Below, piece by piece: positions 26,548 to 38,212 of a stretch of DNA of 64,000 nucleotides. The translations under genes and the position numbers were made by a program. The stretch is taken from NCBI GenBank assembly GCA_964034945.1, contig OZ035961.1, forward strand, positions 11,729,001 through 11,793,000, in the 5' to 3' direction. The stretch is from Chrysopilus asiliformis. Lineage: Eukaryota > Arthropoda > Insecta > Diptera > Rhagionidae. The notes under the pieces are model-generated. The model was given only the letters and a program-made list of their open reading frames with translations, was not told where the DNA came from and searched no databases. The number at the start of each line of letters is the position of its first letter. Position 1 is the first letter of the stretch.

Positions 26548-26852
26548 TTTTTATACCCGTATGGTGAAACCAAAGGGTATATTAACTTTGCCTTACCGTT
26601 TGTAACGCCAAGATCCCGTCATCACACACAAAACTGAATTACATCAGTGTGTTTAGAATGATAAAAAAAGAAATTGCATGTCCGTCCGTCCGTCTGTTTG
26701 TCTGTGGTGCGGATTTCAGGCGCACGGATTGAGCTAGAGACTTGAAATTTTACGCAGATTTGTTTTTCGTAAAATGCAAGGCTAAGTTCGTTAATGGGCA
26801 AAATTGGACCATTAGGGAGGGGGGGTACCCAATTATAGCTTTTGTCATGTTT
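26548..26852 (+). mobile_element. DINE-1/HINE-like Helentron element, copy 1 (deleted)
   Basis: Begins TTTTTATACCCGTATGGTGA and AAGGGTATATTAACTTTGCC, then has a GTCCGTCCGTCCGTCTG array and a short core. It jumps to CAATTATAGCTTTTG, losing the central part and the 3' hairpin present in the copies at 52,488-53,083 and 60,991-61,525. The TATACCCG start, fold-back AAGGGTATA and GTCY array match the layout known for Drosophila DINE-1 elements. Confidence 0.85.
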
Positions 26853-29800
26853 TTCTTTCATTCCAATCATTTAACAGTCGGCTACACAACTCACATCAAA
26901 TCTTGTTTATCGAACTACAAAATTTTAATAAGAACTTTATTAATTCTGCAATTAATTTGAGTGATTAAAAGTGACTCATGTTCGGGATGAAAATTTGTTT
27001 GTGTCAGCGGACACGGATGAGCATATTTGATTTACACTTTTTAGTTTAATTTCAATTTTTTCTGAACACTTTTTTTTGAATCTGGAAATTAAACGGCTTT
27101 TCTCCTAAAATATCATTAAAACTTCATTTTATTCCAGTTAATTCAAAAATAACTGCATCATCTCACCCGAAATTCCACTGAAGGAACTACAAGTATTTTC
27201 GAAAGATTTCCATTCCCAAATCTACAGGTCGTCAGTAATTCTTTTTATGCGAGACGATCTTACCTTTTCACATAACGACGAACCTTCTCTGTGTCACATT
27301 TCTGAAAAAAAGCATGAAAAAAAAACACGAAAAAGAAATTAATGCAGACACCATCGGGCCCATTGCTACCGAATTACACGGAGAAATCGAAAATGATTTT
27401 TATTATTAAGCCGACTTTTATGACACGTTGAAGGTTATCGCGACGAAACGAAAGACACCAACCAAAGGCAATAAAAGTGGTTTCCACATTTATTTTCTGA
27501 TTAAAAAAATTTACTCGTTTCGGACAGGACATTGAACAGTAGCCAAGACCGAGAATTAATGTCGAGGGACGGAATTTCTGAGATCAAAACTATAAATTAA
27601 ACGATTTTTTAAATAGGATAAACGCGGTAAATATTCACAAGCCTTGTGGCAATACGGGAATAGTTTATTTAGAGATTTTAGAACATTGATACGAAGTACC
27701 TACCGAAATGTTTTGCATTCCATTTTTTGAATTTAAATTTCTAACCTTTAAAAAGTTTAAATTTTCATGTTTTTTGTTTGTTATCAAGAATGAATTTCGG
27801 GAATTCCACCGATTTTTTAATAAATTTGGATAAAAAATTGCGATATTTAATCGATGTGACTTTGTTTTGTAATAAAACAAATTTTTTATACCGACTTTAC
27901 ATTTTTAAATCAATTCCTAATAATTTGATAGTTAAGAGGGCTTTGTTTAAAATCTATCTTTAAACATCTTCAACCATATTTTTTTTATTTTACAATCGTC
28001 TCTATTGATCTCAAAAACGAACGTGGCCACCTTAACCCCTTAATGCCCATGAGAAAGCCGCTGAATTTTTTTAACACAAAAACCAATTTATTCTTACCCA
28101 ATGAGAGAATACGTTGCAAGAAATTAAAATCCTTCCAATTCGGTGTTTTAGAATTTTGTTTGAAAAATTTCTTTTAAAACTGTTAGAATCCCCTGTGTAA
28201 ATAGCCCATAGCACAGTATACAGTAAACAAACTTCATACATTAAATGTGAAAATAACCTGTGTAACCGAAAACGAATAACCCAGAAATGCCCAAATCTAG
28301 GCATTCTAATTGGTTAGAAAAATCTTCAATTTTTGGGGTACAAAGAATGAACAAGCAATATGACCACAAAGGAATCTAATAAAAGTGAAACAGAGAAAGC
28401 AATATACTGTTAAAGATGAGAGCCGCAACGACGTTACCAGATTAGTCAGTTGCGAAATGTATTTTTTGCCTTAGAAATTAAATACAATTCTAAAATAAGT
28501 TGCAAATTATGTTCGTTTGAATATAGAAAATTAGAAATTCAGTCCAAACTGGTACTGCATTTTTTCTCAAACGTCATTATTGCTTTGAAATTAGCATCAC
28601 GTCGTTTGTAAAATGATTTTGATGGACCGAAGATTTGATATTAATTGCTTTTCTACTATATCCTGACAATTTAAATTTTCTATCCAAATTTTCAACCTAA
28701 AATGAAGAATATTTGTACTTTTATAAGAAATGGTGGTCAAAACAGATTTCAATTTTTAAATTTCCCTCCTCTGAAATATAAAATCAACAGCAGAAAAGTC
28801 AGATTTGGCAATGCCGGTTGCAATTGTTTCTTTCAGTTCCTCTGATTTGATGGGAAACGAGTCGGGTGGATTTCGGTTTCATTATTTTTCTCATTTTGCA
28901 TTGTTGTGATAATAAAAAGATTTTAAATAAGATTTTAAATAAAGAGTTTACCTTTGTTTGTCTCGGGGAAGACGGAAAAGTGAAAAACTATCGGAATTAG
29001 TCACCCCACATGATAGGACACAGCAAGATATGCGTCGTTTGCCGGTGTTCATTTTTTATAATTTCCTGTGAAATGAAGTGAGTGATTTAAACAGAAAGTT
29101 TATAATTTAGTATTTTTCCATAATATTTCGTGTATTCCGCTGATATTTGATTTAGTATTTTATCTTTATGCCGACTAAATTTCACGCAAAACACATTGCG
29201 AAATGCACAAGATACCGATCAGCTGTGTCGCTTTTGTTTACAAATTTTCGGTTACACGCATATATGGCTGTGCTGTTTGCTCTCGTGTTTTCTGCCTATG
29301 AATATGGTGTGTTTTCTTTACTCTTACATGTTAAATTGGGTTATTTTCGAGTTTGCTTACTGTATACTGTGCCCATAGTTTGTTATTATTGTTGCTGAGT
29401 TATGACAAGAAAAATAAATTTTGAGTGATTTAGCTGTTAAAAATTTGAAAAAACAAAAATAATTTGTTCTAGTTTTTCTCCTTATTATGACCCAATTTTT
29501 TAAAAAAAACCTCAGTGGTTTACCTCCGCGAAAGAGTTAAAAAAAATTTCCTGAAATTTTCGATCGTCAAAAAATTGTTTGCCTGTTTTTAATTTTTAGC
29601 AAAAATTTCTAATTACGCGAAAATTTTAATTCAAAGAGCTTTAGAAAATCAGTTACGAGTGAAATGCCTTTTACTGCTATATTTTTTTATGATTTTCCAA
29701 TTAATTTTTTCAATTTTTCCTCAAAGCGATTTAAAATACAACCGGAAATAAATCGGAAAAGTTTCAGTTCAGTGTATGAAAAAAAGCTTTTGTTTTTAAT

Positions 29801-30396
29801 GAAGAAAAATTTCATCTCAATTTCTTCAACATAAACGAAAACCACCTTTAAGCTATTTGTATAAAATCTATTTTCAACTACCAATATGGAGATTATTGGT
29901 GGATTTTTCACGAGATAGTGGCGCTAAAATCGGTGTGATCAAACGTCAAAACAATTACTTCAGAAATGAGAAGAATTTCGAAGAACAAGATCTGCGCAGT
30001 ACTTTTTTTTATTCGACTTCAGCAATTCGTGTTGTTCTGGCATTGCAAATTTTGCGACAAATTCTCCTACAAAAAAATCCAACTGGAGTGGTCGAAAACA
30101 AAAGCTATGAAAATGATATGATTAACGAAATTCGCGCTGAACGAGTGTAGTTAAATGTGTAAGTGAAGTGAAGTGGAAGTGAGTTGGAGACGACGAATTT
30201 TTTGGCAACAACTTTCAACAAAGTCCCGTTGTTCAGCCAAATACGGAAACTAGAAAAATCTCTCAACTCGTTGTTGCTGCAGTGGACAAAACAAGATTTC
30301 TAGTCCAAGGCCGCCGCGTTGGTCCGCCAGCTTCCATTTACATCGCTGCGAACCGGAAAACCAGCCCAAAAATCGACAACAAATGATCTTACAAAG
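26853..30396. other. Intergenic sequence upstream of the tetraspanin
   Basis: No supported gene upstream of the tetraspanin start. Two related repeat segments in opposite orientation lie at about 28,188-28,290 and 29,240-29,385, sharing ACTGTATACTGTGC and GGTTATTTTC. The tetraspanin promoter and 5' UTR must lie within the last kilobase or further upstream; no start-site motif was identified. Confidence 0.45.
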
Positions 30397-33300
30397 ATGC
30401 CCGTGCGAAAATATCGTCGAGAAACCAGCGAAATAAGCTGCTGTCTGAAATATGTGATATTCAGTTTTAATGTCATCTTCTGGGTGAGTATCGCTCGTCA
30501 ATCATAATCAGCCTCAATTGATCGAAATTGACCCCAGTGAGCAATAAAACACTTGCAAAACATTTCAGATGATCGGACTGGGAATCCTAGCCATTGGAAT
30601 CTGGGCATGGACGGAGAAAGACATTTTCAACAATTTGTCAAAACTGACCAACATCGCACTGGATCCAGCGTTCATCTTAATTTGTATCGGAACGATTACT
30701 TTCATCATTGGATTCACGGGATGCGTGGGCGCTCTACGGGAGAACACATGTCTGCTGGCAGCGGTGAGTCGGGGCAGAGGGGGTTCACCCTTGTCCACAC
30801 CTCGAAAAATCCTGAACCGAATTTAAAGTGACACCACAATCACTTCAATTTGGCACTAGTTTTAATTTAGACTAGTTATGGGGCTAAGTTTCCCCAATAT
30901 TCGTTCCAAGAAAAAGCGACACCAAATCCAATGACAACAAGTAGCGAGTGTTTTCAATATTTTCGCATGATTGCGTTTTTTCGTTTTGTTTTTGTTCGCA
31001 ATCAACTGTGCTTGAATTTTGAATCCAAATCGTGTAGCGAAGGTAGTAGAGTTGCTCACAACAATTGAAATTAGGTCTGCTAAAACAGGTTGCTCAGGGG
31101 GTGGTGGGTGGCAGCGAATCGCATAAACGACAGAAAGTAAATTGAACTAATCAAAAATTGTCACGAATAACAGCGTTTAGAGGCGCTCGCTTGAAGGAAT
31201 TCCAGTGAGTTACTCAACCCACAACAATCTCTTGGTTAAATCACCTTTGAAATTTCTTTTGTTACCTGACGGAATGTTAGTCACCGTCCAATGAATCTCT
31301 GAAGTAGTCCAAGCATACCTACAGTGGCTAAGTACATATTGGTAAATTTGTTAATTGTAGGGAAATCCCAAAAAAAAAATTCTATATCCATAAATTATTC
31401 TATGCTTACTAAGCGGCTTTGATGAACAAGAATTTCCATTTAAATCTATAAATTGTTTATGAAGAAGAATCGAATTTTGCCGTGGATTCACTTTTGCATC
31501 GTCATCAAAATTTTCTACGAAAATAGTTTGGTTCAACTGGAAACCTGTTTATTTATTTATTTTTCAATAATTCTATGTGGAAGAAGTGTAAATTATTGCT
31601 TGGAGCTGAGGTGAAATTGATAAAATTTTAGAATAATAATGCAAGTAGAATCCAATGCGTTTATAAACAATTGCTTATCACTTATTATCAGACACCATTT
31701 GACTTTTCTGTTGTAAAAATTCCATATTTTCGGTTTATTTTGATGGAATCAAAACTTTTTGCGGTTTTCGACTAATCATTATCTCGAAAACTTGAGCGAG
31801 TGGTAATACTATGACCTTGCAAAGAATTTTGTAAATAAATGGTGATTAAATTTAATCTTTAACTCGTCTTTTATAGATGAAACGTTAAAGAAATGTTAAA
31901 AATTTCCCTTTCTTACAAAGATTTGGATTCATAAAAAAATTCCACGACAAGATTTTGTATTTAATTTTAGGTCTGACAGTCTTTCTTGCTGTTTGTCGAT
32001 GACTGTGTACAAAATTTCACAGAAAATACTGGAGCTAAAGCCGAATTTTGCAGACATGTTGAAATCCTGAAATGTGGATTTTCACCTAAAGTTGATCCTA
32101 TCAAATTTGCAGACTGGAAGTGATCAATATGGCAAATCCCAACGATTTACTCCGAAACTATGCATTTTTTAAGATTAGGTTATGATGAAATTCGAAGATA
32201 ATTAAATTGCCTATCCTTTATTTTTTTACTAAAACACTACAAGTATATCTCAAAGCATTTTCAATATGTACCGTTATTTAGAAAGTTTGGTTTTTTGCCA
32301 ATATGCTCAAAACGTAACGGGTTTTTATAGTAAATGGAATGAATTTCAATTGCCCCTTACAAGATTTTCTAGGAGCTATTTCGGCGGTGAAGTCATAAAA
32401 GGACATTTCTTATATCCTTTTAGGGACTGTCCATAAAATACGTCGGCCTAACTTTCGGGATGAGGTTGCGTGTGGTGGGTTGAGGGGAGAGGGAAAGAAC
32501 CTGTGTATCCGATGGTATATGCATGATTTAAATCGGGGTAATAATTCACGGGATTATTTGACTTCCATTACTAAAAAATTGCAGAAAAAATGAGTCAAAA
32601 GGATTCCTCCCCTTGGCACCACTGCTCCTTCCAGCATTTCTTCTCTCCCCTTTCCCACCACCCTGTCACCTTCACACCCTTCTTCATTTCCACCTCCACT
32701 TTCGGCCCACTGATTTTTTCCAGTTTTCCTTTGGAACTGTTCGTGACGGATTGTTCGCCGTTTAGAACGTCGTACAAAATATTCGCGAACTGTTCGCACG
32801 GCATTCAGTTTTAAAGTTTTTCGTGATTTTCTCGAAAACGGCTTACTGTATTAAAAAACGGTTTACTGGCCTATACTTTTAAACAAGCCTTATAGCTGCT
32901 AGCTGCACGAGCGCACGACTTCTTCCTTGAACCTCCCCGTTTTCGTACAATAAAGTTTAGGAATTCCTTCATTCCGCGAACAACAAGACTTTGGAATGAT
33001 TTACCATTCAATGCGTTCCGCCCGGGCAATAACCTGCAGAAGTTCAAGGAGAACACAAACCGACATCTCCTTTCGTTCTTCCGACCATCCTGAGCTGTGC
33101 TTCGGCATTAAAGGGTCTTTCCCTAAGCTCTGGCTGAAACTAAAAAAAAGCCTTATAGAACAAAAATCATCGATAAGGGATGTTTTGAGGGATTAAAAAC
33201 TTTTGATATAAAATTGATTCCCTGGATATCTTCAGTGTCGAAACTGCCGTATAGTAAATTTTAAACAATTTTTTCTTTTGACTAATAATATCTCATTTTA

Positions 33301-36300
33301 AACAACATGTTTTAATCGACATTTTAATATTTTTTTATAGTATGCTATCTTCCTAACCGTTCTTCTAATTATGGAAGTGGGCCTGGGTACATTAGCCTTT
33401 GTCCTCAAAGATAAAGGATGGGTGAGTTTTACTTAAAGTAATAACAAAATTTAAAAAAAATACCTCCAAATTTGTTTTTCCTCCGTTCAGATTAAAGACC
33501 AGGCAACCGAAGGCCTGCGAGCGTTCATAACGCATTATCGTGAGGATCCTGATCAGCAAAATTTAATTGATTGGATTCAAGAAGACTGGCTGCAATGTTG
33601 CGGCATCGAAGGTCCTAAAGATTGGGACAGCAACAATTATTTTAATTGTTCATCGCGAGCCGTTGGCAGTCGCGAAGCATGCGGGGTGCCATTTTCATGC
33701 TGTAAACGGCGACCACATGAATTGATTAAGAATAAACAGTGCGGCTATGATGTCCGGAAAGAAGGATTCGTAAGTTTTATGTTTTTTTTATAAACTTCAA
33801 TGGCAATTGGTTTTTTTCGGTTCAGTAATTTTTTTTTCAATTTGATATATCTTAAGATTTCATATACAAAAAACTTACTAACGCTTTGTTTATTCTTCAA
33901 CATTTTATCTATTGGCAAAAATTATACAAAAATCAAAATAAAATTCACACACAATCATCTTAAACAAAACAAAAAAAAACTCAATTCAATCGCACTTTAA
34001 ATAAGCAGCCAGCCGAACGCCAAATTTATGAACGTGGTTGCTTACGGGCTGGTGAAGATTGGTTAGAGGGTCACTTAGTTCCTGTCGCTGGATCTTGTGT
34101 TAGCGTCATGGTTATGCAGGTTCTGTAAATCTTTCCTTAACTAAAACTTAACTAACAAGTAGAAATGATTTTTAAAAACTAATCAGTGAATGAAACAAAT
34201 ACGCTTATATAACATTTTTTTATGGTATTTGTTTTCTATTTTCTCAATTGATTTCTGTGATTTTTTCAATGTTTTCTTGCATGTTTTATTTTTTGACGTT
34301 CGAGTATGCTAATAAAAGTTGTGCAGTTTTTTTGAAATGCTTTTTTTTAAGAAATGCAACTAAAAACTGGCTTTCCATGATTTTTTTTTAAATTAAATTC
34401 CTAAAAACTAAAAGATTTTACCCAAATTTAGTGTTGTTCTCGTTTTATTTTTCTTATTTTTTATATTTTTGGTTCTCTTTTTTTGTGTTTGACTAGAGTT
34501 TTGATGTTGCGAAAATAATTAACGAAAAAGGTTGCGTCCAGGCTGGAGAAGAATGGATCGAGCGCAATCTTATTGTAATCGCATCAATTGCTATATTTTT
34601 CGTTTTTATGCAGGTAAGTGGGATATTTTTAAATTTTTGATAGTTTTTGGAGGGCCATTTGCACCAGTCGAGCTTAAGACATTTTTTTGAAGAACTTTTA
34701 AATTTGATTTTGTGACAAATAGACCGTAAAGGACTAATATTTTATAAAAGAAATGTTTTCAAAAAGCGTTGGTCACTCATTTCTCAATATGTTTCGAAAA
34801 TTCAAGCCTTTAGGAAAGTTTAGAACATATTTTTCTCAAAACCCTTAGGGTAAGGATACACGACGAGAGACTTTGGTCTCTGAGACCAAAAATTTCGCCT
34901 CTGGATACAAAGAGACCTGTGTATACACTTCGGAGACCGGAGATATGTCTCCAAGTATCAAGTCTCTAGGGTCTAGGGTACAAATCTCCGGTCTCCGAAG
35001 TGTATACACAGGTCTCTTTGTATCCAGAGGCGAAATTTTTGGTCTCAGAGACCAAAGTCTCTCGTCGTGTATCCTTACCCTTACAATCTAAAAATTCTGG
35101 GAACTATGGCATACCCCGTGTGTTAATTCGAGGTTTTATTGTAGACGGGTTGCGTTGTTTCAGATTTTCAAGATGGCATTTAAATTTGATTGTACGAAAA
35201 ATAATCTTTTGTAGAACGAATAACGCCTAAATTGGTTTAAAAATCACGCAATTCAATAATGAAGCGCACTTGGTGAGCCATAGCTCTCTGACTCAATGTA
35301 GAAGCACTGAAACCCAATTTTTTTTTGTTAGTGGCTTTTGCAAATGGCCTTTCGAGGCTGTCCATAAAATACGACACGCTAATTTTAGTCTTTTTCGTGA
35401 TATTTGAATGGAATTTGTTACTGCCAACATCACACTAGCGCAGACACCCCTCTAAAAGTGTGACGTATTTTATAAACACCCTCTTAATGAATTTTGTATT
35501 GAGTGATTTTCAATTTGCATTGATTTTTGGTTTGAAATCTTTTTGAACGCAACCATTTTTTGACATTAAATAATAATTTTTCTAATACGAAGTGTTCCAA
35601 TTGAGAATTACTTCTACTTCTCATTTAGAACAAAGAAAATAGCTGTTGAAATTAATGCATTTTGCGTGCTTGTTTTGAATATTTAACAAAATTTTTATTA
35701 AACGAGTTTTTGATTTATTTGTGAAGAACTCTTATTTGCTTATACGAAATATACGAAGTATAAAAAAGTATTGTACGAAGTATGATAAAGTATTGTATTT
35801 ATGAAGTATTTCAATGTTTTAATTTTGCCTAAAAAACATTTCCCAGGTACATCTGAGTCGATTGGATCATTATTACAAAAATGTCTTTGTCTGTCAGTCT
35901 GTCAGTCTGTCAGTCTGTCAGTCTGTCAGTCTGTCAATCTGTCAGTCTGTCAGCCTGTCAGCCTGTCAGTCTGTCAGTCTGCCAGTCTGTCAGTCAGTCT
36001 GTCTGTCTGTGTACAAGATTTCTCAAAAACTACTAGATCTAGAGACATGAAATTTTACAGGGAGGTTTGGTCCTGGAATGGGACGATCCTATCAACTTCT
36101 GGTAAAAATCCATCCGTTAACCAGAAGTAACCAAGAAAGCGGCTTTTTAAAAATTTCAATTTAGTTTTATGCGATATACTCCGAGAAACTACGCGTTTTC
36201 AGTAGTTTTTTATATCACTAAAGTTGAATACAGTAAAATTTCCTACATAAAAACCGTTTCTTGATGTCAGTAAGCTGAAAAATTAATTCAAATCGGTCGG

Positions 36301-36928
36301 GTGGTTCCCGAATTTTAAGCGAACAGACAGACAGACACACAAGCATATTTTATAAAAGATTTAAATCGAATTATGGGTAATTTGGTCTAAAAATCGGAAT
36401 TTTCTTGGTCGTATAAACATAGTTATTGTACGGCCATAACGCCCGCGGCACACTTGAGCTAAGTTACCTCAGCTATGTGCCTGTTTAGACGTGGACATTT
36501 AGCGGTTCATATTATCCTCACTTTGATACGTGACGAAACACGCCACGTTAAGCGCTAAACATGCACATAGCTGAGCTAACTTAGCTCAAGTATACGGCGG
36601 GCCGTAAATCTCTGGTAAAGTTGTTAAAAATCACCATTTTTTCTGTCGGATTTCAAAAAAAAAATGGCGACTATCTTAAAAACCGGTCAAACATTAAACC
36701 AATAAAATCATTAACTCGTTTAATCAAAATCTCTCAAGTGTATGAATTTGTATGCTTTAGAATATCTTTGTCTTACTTTAAAAAAAAAATCTAAAATACA
36801 ATTTTAAAAAACGGACTTTAAAATCCAACAGAAAATAATTTTTCACATTTCTATTTCAGATATTGGGAATTTGTTTCGCACAAAATCTACGTGCCGATAT
36901 ATTCGCGCAAAAAGCCAAATGGCACTGA
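30397..36928 (+). CDS. Tetraspanin of the TspanC8 group (Tsp26A/TSPAN5-like)
   Basis: Exons: 30,397-30,483; 30,569-30,763; 33,341-33,421; 33,491-33,769; then either 34,009-34,119 or 34,497-34,613; then 36,860-36,928. All boundaries are phase 0 with GT/AG. The product is 273 or 275 aa. TM1 is about residues 16-36, TM2 64-85 and TM3 95-116. The large extracellular loop carries CCG (157-159), PFSCC (188-192) and single cysteines at 174, 185 and 205; the alternative exon supplies the eighth. Eight loop cysteines define TspanC8 tetraspanins, which in flies and mammals escort the protease ADAM10/Kuzbanian and thereby affect Notch signalling; that role here is inferred from the family. A possible N-glycosylation site is NCS at 173. 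The chosen ATG has A at -3 and gives an N-terminus (RRETSEISCCLKY) typical of the group. Intron 2 carries a retrotransposon fragment, and the last intron carries a large hairpin plus other elements. Confidence 0.93.
32895..33180 (+). mobile_element. 5'-truncated non-LTR retrotransposon tail (intronic)
   Basis: The plus strand at about 32,955-33,092 reads RNSFIPRTTRLWNDLPFNAF, then a segment containing NNLQKFK and NRHLLSFFRPS, then a stop. This RLWNDLP...F...HL pattern is the usual C-terminus of non-LTR reverse transcriptase ORFs. A 3' tail ends with GCCTTATAGAACAAAAATCA. The same tail occurs at 38,052-38,212. It sits in the sense orientation inside tetraspanin intron 2. Confidence 0.75.
34009..34119 (+). 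CDS. Tetraspanin alternative exon A (end of loop + TM4)
   Basis: 111 nt, phase 0 at both ends, encoding 37 residues that include ERGCLRAGEDWLEG and VAGSCVSVMVMQ. It is clearly paralogous to exon B 377 nt downstream (shared GC--AGE-W pattern, ending MQ). It supplies the eighth loop cysteine and the first half of TM4, with an extra cysteine in TM4. Signals are weak: a poor pyrimidine tract, and donor CAG/GTTCTG. The acceptor is a tandem AAGCAG (34,003-34,008), so the exon may also start at 34,006 and gain one glutamine. Confidence 0.8.
34497..34613 (+). CDS. Tetraspanin alternative exon B (end of loop + TM4)
   Basis: 117 nt, phase 0 at both ends, encoding 39 residues that include EKGCVQAGEEWIERN and IVIASIAIFFVFMQ. 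It has a strong donor (CAG/GTAAGT) and a T-rich acceptor ending CTAG, so it is probably the default choice over exon A. Its TM4 half is more hydrophobic than that of exon A and lacks the extra cysteine. Including both exons would keep the frame but add a fifth membrane segment, so use of one or the other is expected. Confidence 0.85.
34847..35081. repeat. 102-bp-arm inverted repeat (hairpin) in tetraspanin intron
   Basis: Arms 34,847-34,948 and 34,980-35,081 are reverse complements with one mismatch out of 102, separated by a 31-base loop. The outer end reads AGGGTAAGGATACACGACGA and the inner end reads CGGAGACCGGAGATATGT. The arms contain smaller inverted words (GGTCTCTGAGACC). It is transcribed as part of the pre-mRNA, 233 nt after exon B. 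Probably a recent foldback or MITE insertion; no target duplication was identified. Confidence 0.9.
35354..35483. mobile_element. MITE-like element with GTCCATAAAATAC ends
   Basis: The left end is GAGGCTGTCCATAAAATACG. The right end, reverse complemented, is GAGGGTGTTTATAAAATACG. Both are followed by a GACAC/TCACAC motif. It is about 130 bp, in the last tetraspanin intron, and of the same end type as 40,768-41,040. Confidence 0.65.
35889..36012 (+). repeat. (CTGTCAGT)n / GTCY microsatellite in tetraspanin intron
   Basis: About 15 repeats of CTGTCAGT with occasional variants (CTGTCAAT, CTGTCAGC, CTGCCAGT), ending in CTGTCTGTCTGTG. It is followed by a core with CTAGAGACATGAAATTTTAC, and about 300 bases later by an ACAGACAGACAGACAC array (36,325-36,341). 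This matches the layout of the HINE-like elements elsewhere, so it is probably the microsatellite of another such element. Confidence 0.85.
36441..36602. mobile_element. MITE with ~48-bp inverted repeats
   Basis: The left arm GCCCGCGGCACACTTGAGCT and the reverse complement of the right arm GCCCGCCGTATACTTGAGCT continue to match through AAGTTAGCTCAGCTATGTGC. Total 162 bp, in the last tetraspanin intron 258 nt before the terminal exon. Target duplication is unclear. Confidence 0.75.
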
Positions 36929-37211
36929 CATTTGCCTGCCCCCATCGCCGTCTAAGAAATTGAATTGATTTGAATTCCTTTTCCATAATCTAAAAAAAAA
37001 ATCAATATTTTTACAAAACTTCCAGAAAAGGAACTCAAATCGACATTTCTTGTGTTGTTTGTTCTTTTAGTCGATTGTATAGTTTTAAAATTGAATGACA
37101 AAATTTATTTCTATCAAAGTGACTTCAATTATTTATTGTACCAAATTTCAACTATCCACATTTTTATCCGCATTTACTTCTAAAGCGAAGAAGCGTTCGT
37201 TAGAAAAAAAA

Positions 37212-37217
37212 ATAAAC
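37212..37217 (+). promoter_or_regulatory. Candidate poly(A) signal of the tetraspanin
   Basis: AATAAA lies 284 nt downstream of the stop codon. A second AATAAA at 37,386-37,391 could serve instead. Confidence 0.45.
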
Positions 37218-38051
37218 TATGTGTTACTAGAAATACTCATCATCTTGTTATAAAACTATTGTTTTAATTTTTAAACTCGTACAAATACTGAAAATGAATG
37301 AAAAGCTTTTCATAATATTTTTGGTATAAATATAAAATCATACATATCACATCTTTGGTCACAAAACAATACATAAGAACCGCAAAATAAAAAAAAAAGA
37401 ATATTTAATGAGAATTTATACAATTATATATTTACAGTAAAAAAGAAAACATTTAAGATATTAATGAAATGATGAATGATGTGTAAAAAACAAATGAAAG
37501 AACAAACTATTATTAGATTTATTTGCTAAACTTCTAAATACTCAACTTTCTGTGATTCCTTCAGTACTACATAACCTAAATTTAAATTTACTATCGTATT
37601 TACACAATTCACATCAGATTAAATATTTACACTGAATACATTTTCAATTTCATATTAAGCTACTTAACATTTTATAAATAAAATATATTTTTTTCTAAAT
37701 ATTTTTCACGCCATACTTCCATGTTCCATGTTGATGCATTTCAAATATTCTAACTGCTTCATGTTTTAATAATGAAATTTCTTATTGACCCTGGAAACAG
37801 TTTTTTTTTCATAAAATTGTTTCCAGTGTTCAAGATTCTATGATTGTGGGTTATTTTTTTCTAAAATCAGAGAGAACCAGATAAAAAGCTAAAATTCTTC
37901 AAAGATTCTATAAATGGCACAAATGGGGTTAAGAAGGAGGGAGAGGGAATCTTATTATAACTACAGAGCCTACAATGTTTTCTGAATTAGTAGAACTAAC
38001 GTAAAGAGCTCAAAGTCTTTACAATCCAATGTGCCCCCCCCCCCCCCTGAC

Positions 38052-38212
38052 TATAACCTGCAGAAGTTGAAGGAGAACATAAAACGACATCTACTTTCGT
38101 TCTTCCGACCATCCTGAGCTGTGTTTCGGCATTAAAGGGTCTTCCCCCAAGCTCTGGCTAAAACTATAAACAAAAAGCCTTATAGAACAAAAATCATCGA
38201 TAGGAGCGAAAG
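38052..38212 (+). mobile_element. 5'-truncated non-LTR retrotransposon tail, copy 2
   Basis: From AACCTGCAGAAGTTGAAGGA to GAACAAAAATCATCGATA it closely matches the 3' end of the copy at 32,895-33,180, including the FRPS-stop codons and CTAAGCTCTGGCT-like tail. It begins just after a C homopolymer. Similar 50-bp segments flank it (about 37,955-38,008 and 38,225-38,275, sharing AGCCTACAATGTT and TTAGTAGAA). Confidence 0.75.

Noticed and set aside
30319..30396. In-frame upstream extension of the tetraspanin first exon
   Set aside because: The only upstream in-frame start is a TTG. The ATG at 30,397 has good context and matches the family N-terminus.
32554..32814. Opposing open frames in tetraspanin intron 2
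   Set aside because: Short, without domains, mutually overlapping, and inside an intron next to a retrotransposon fragment.
35880..36012. CRISPR-like regular repeats
   Set aside because: The 8-mer units are contiguous with no unique spacers, in a eukaryotic intron; this is a microsatellite.
35801..36130. Open frames rich in SVCQ/LSVC repeats
   Set aside because: Pure translation of the CTGTCAGT microsatellite.
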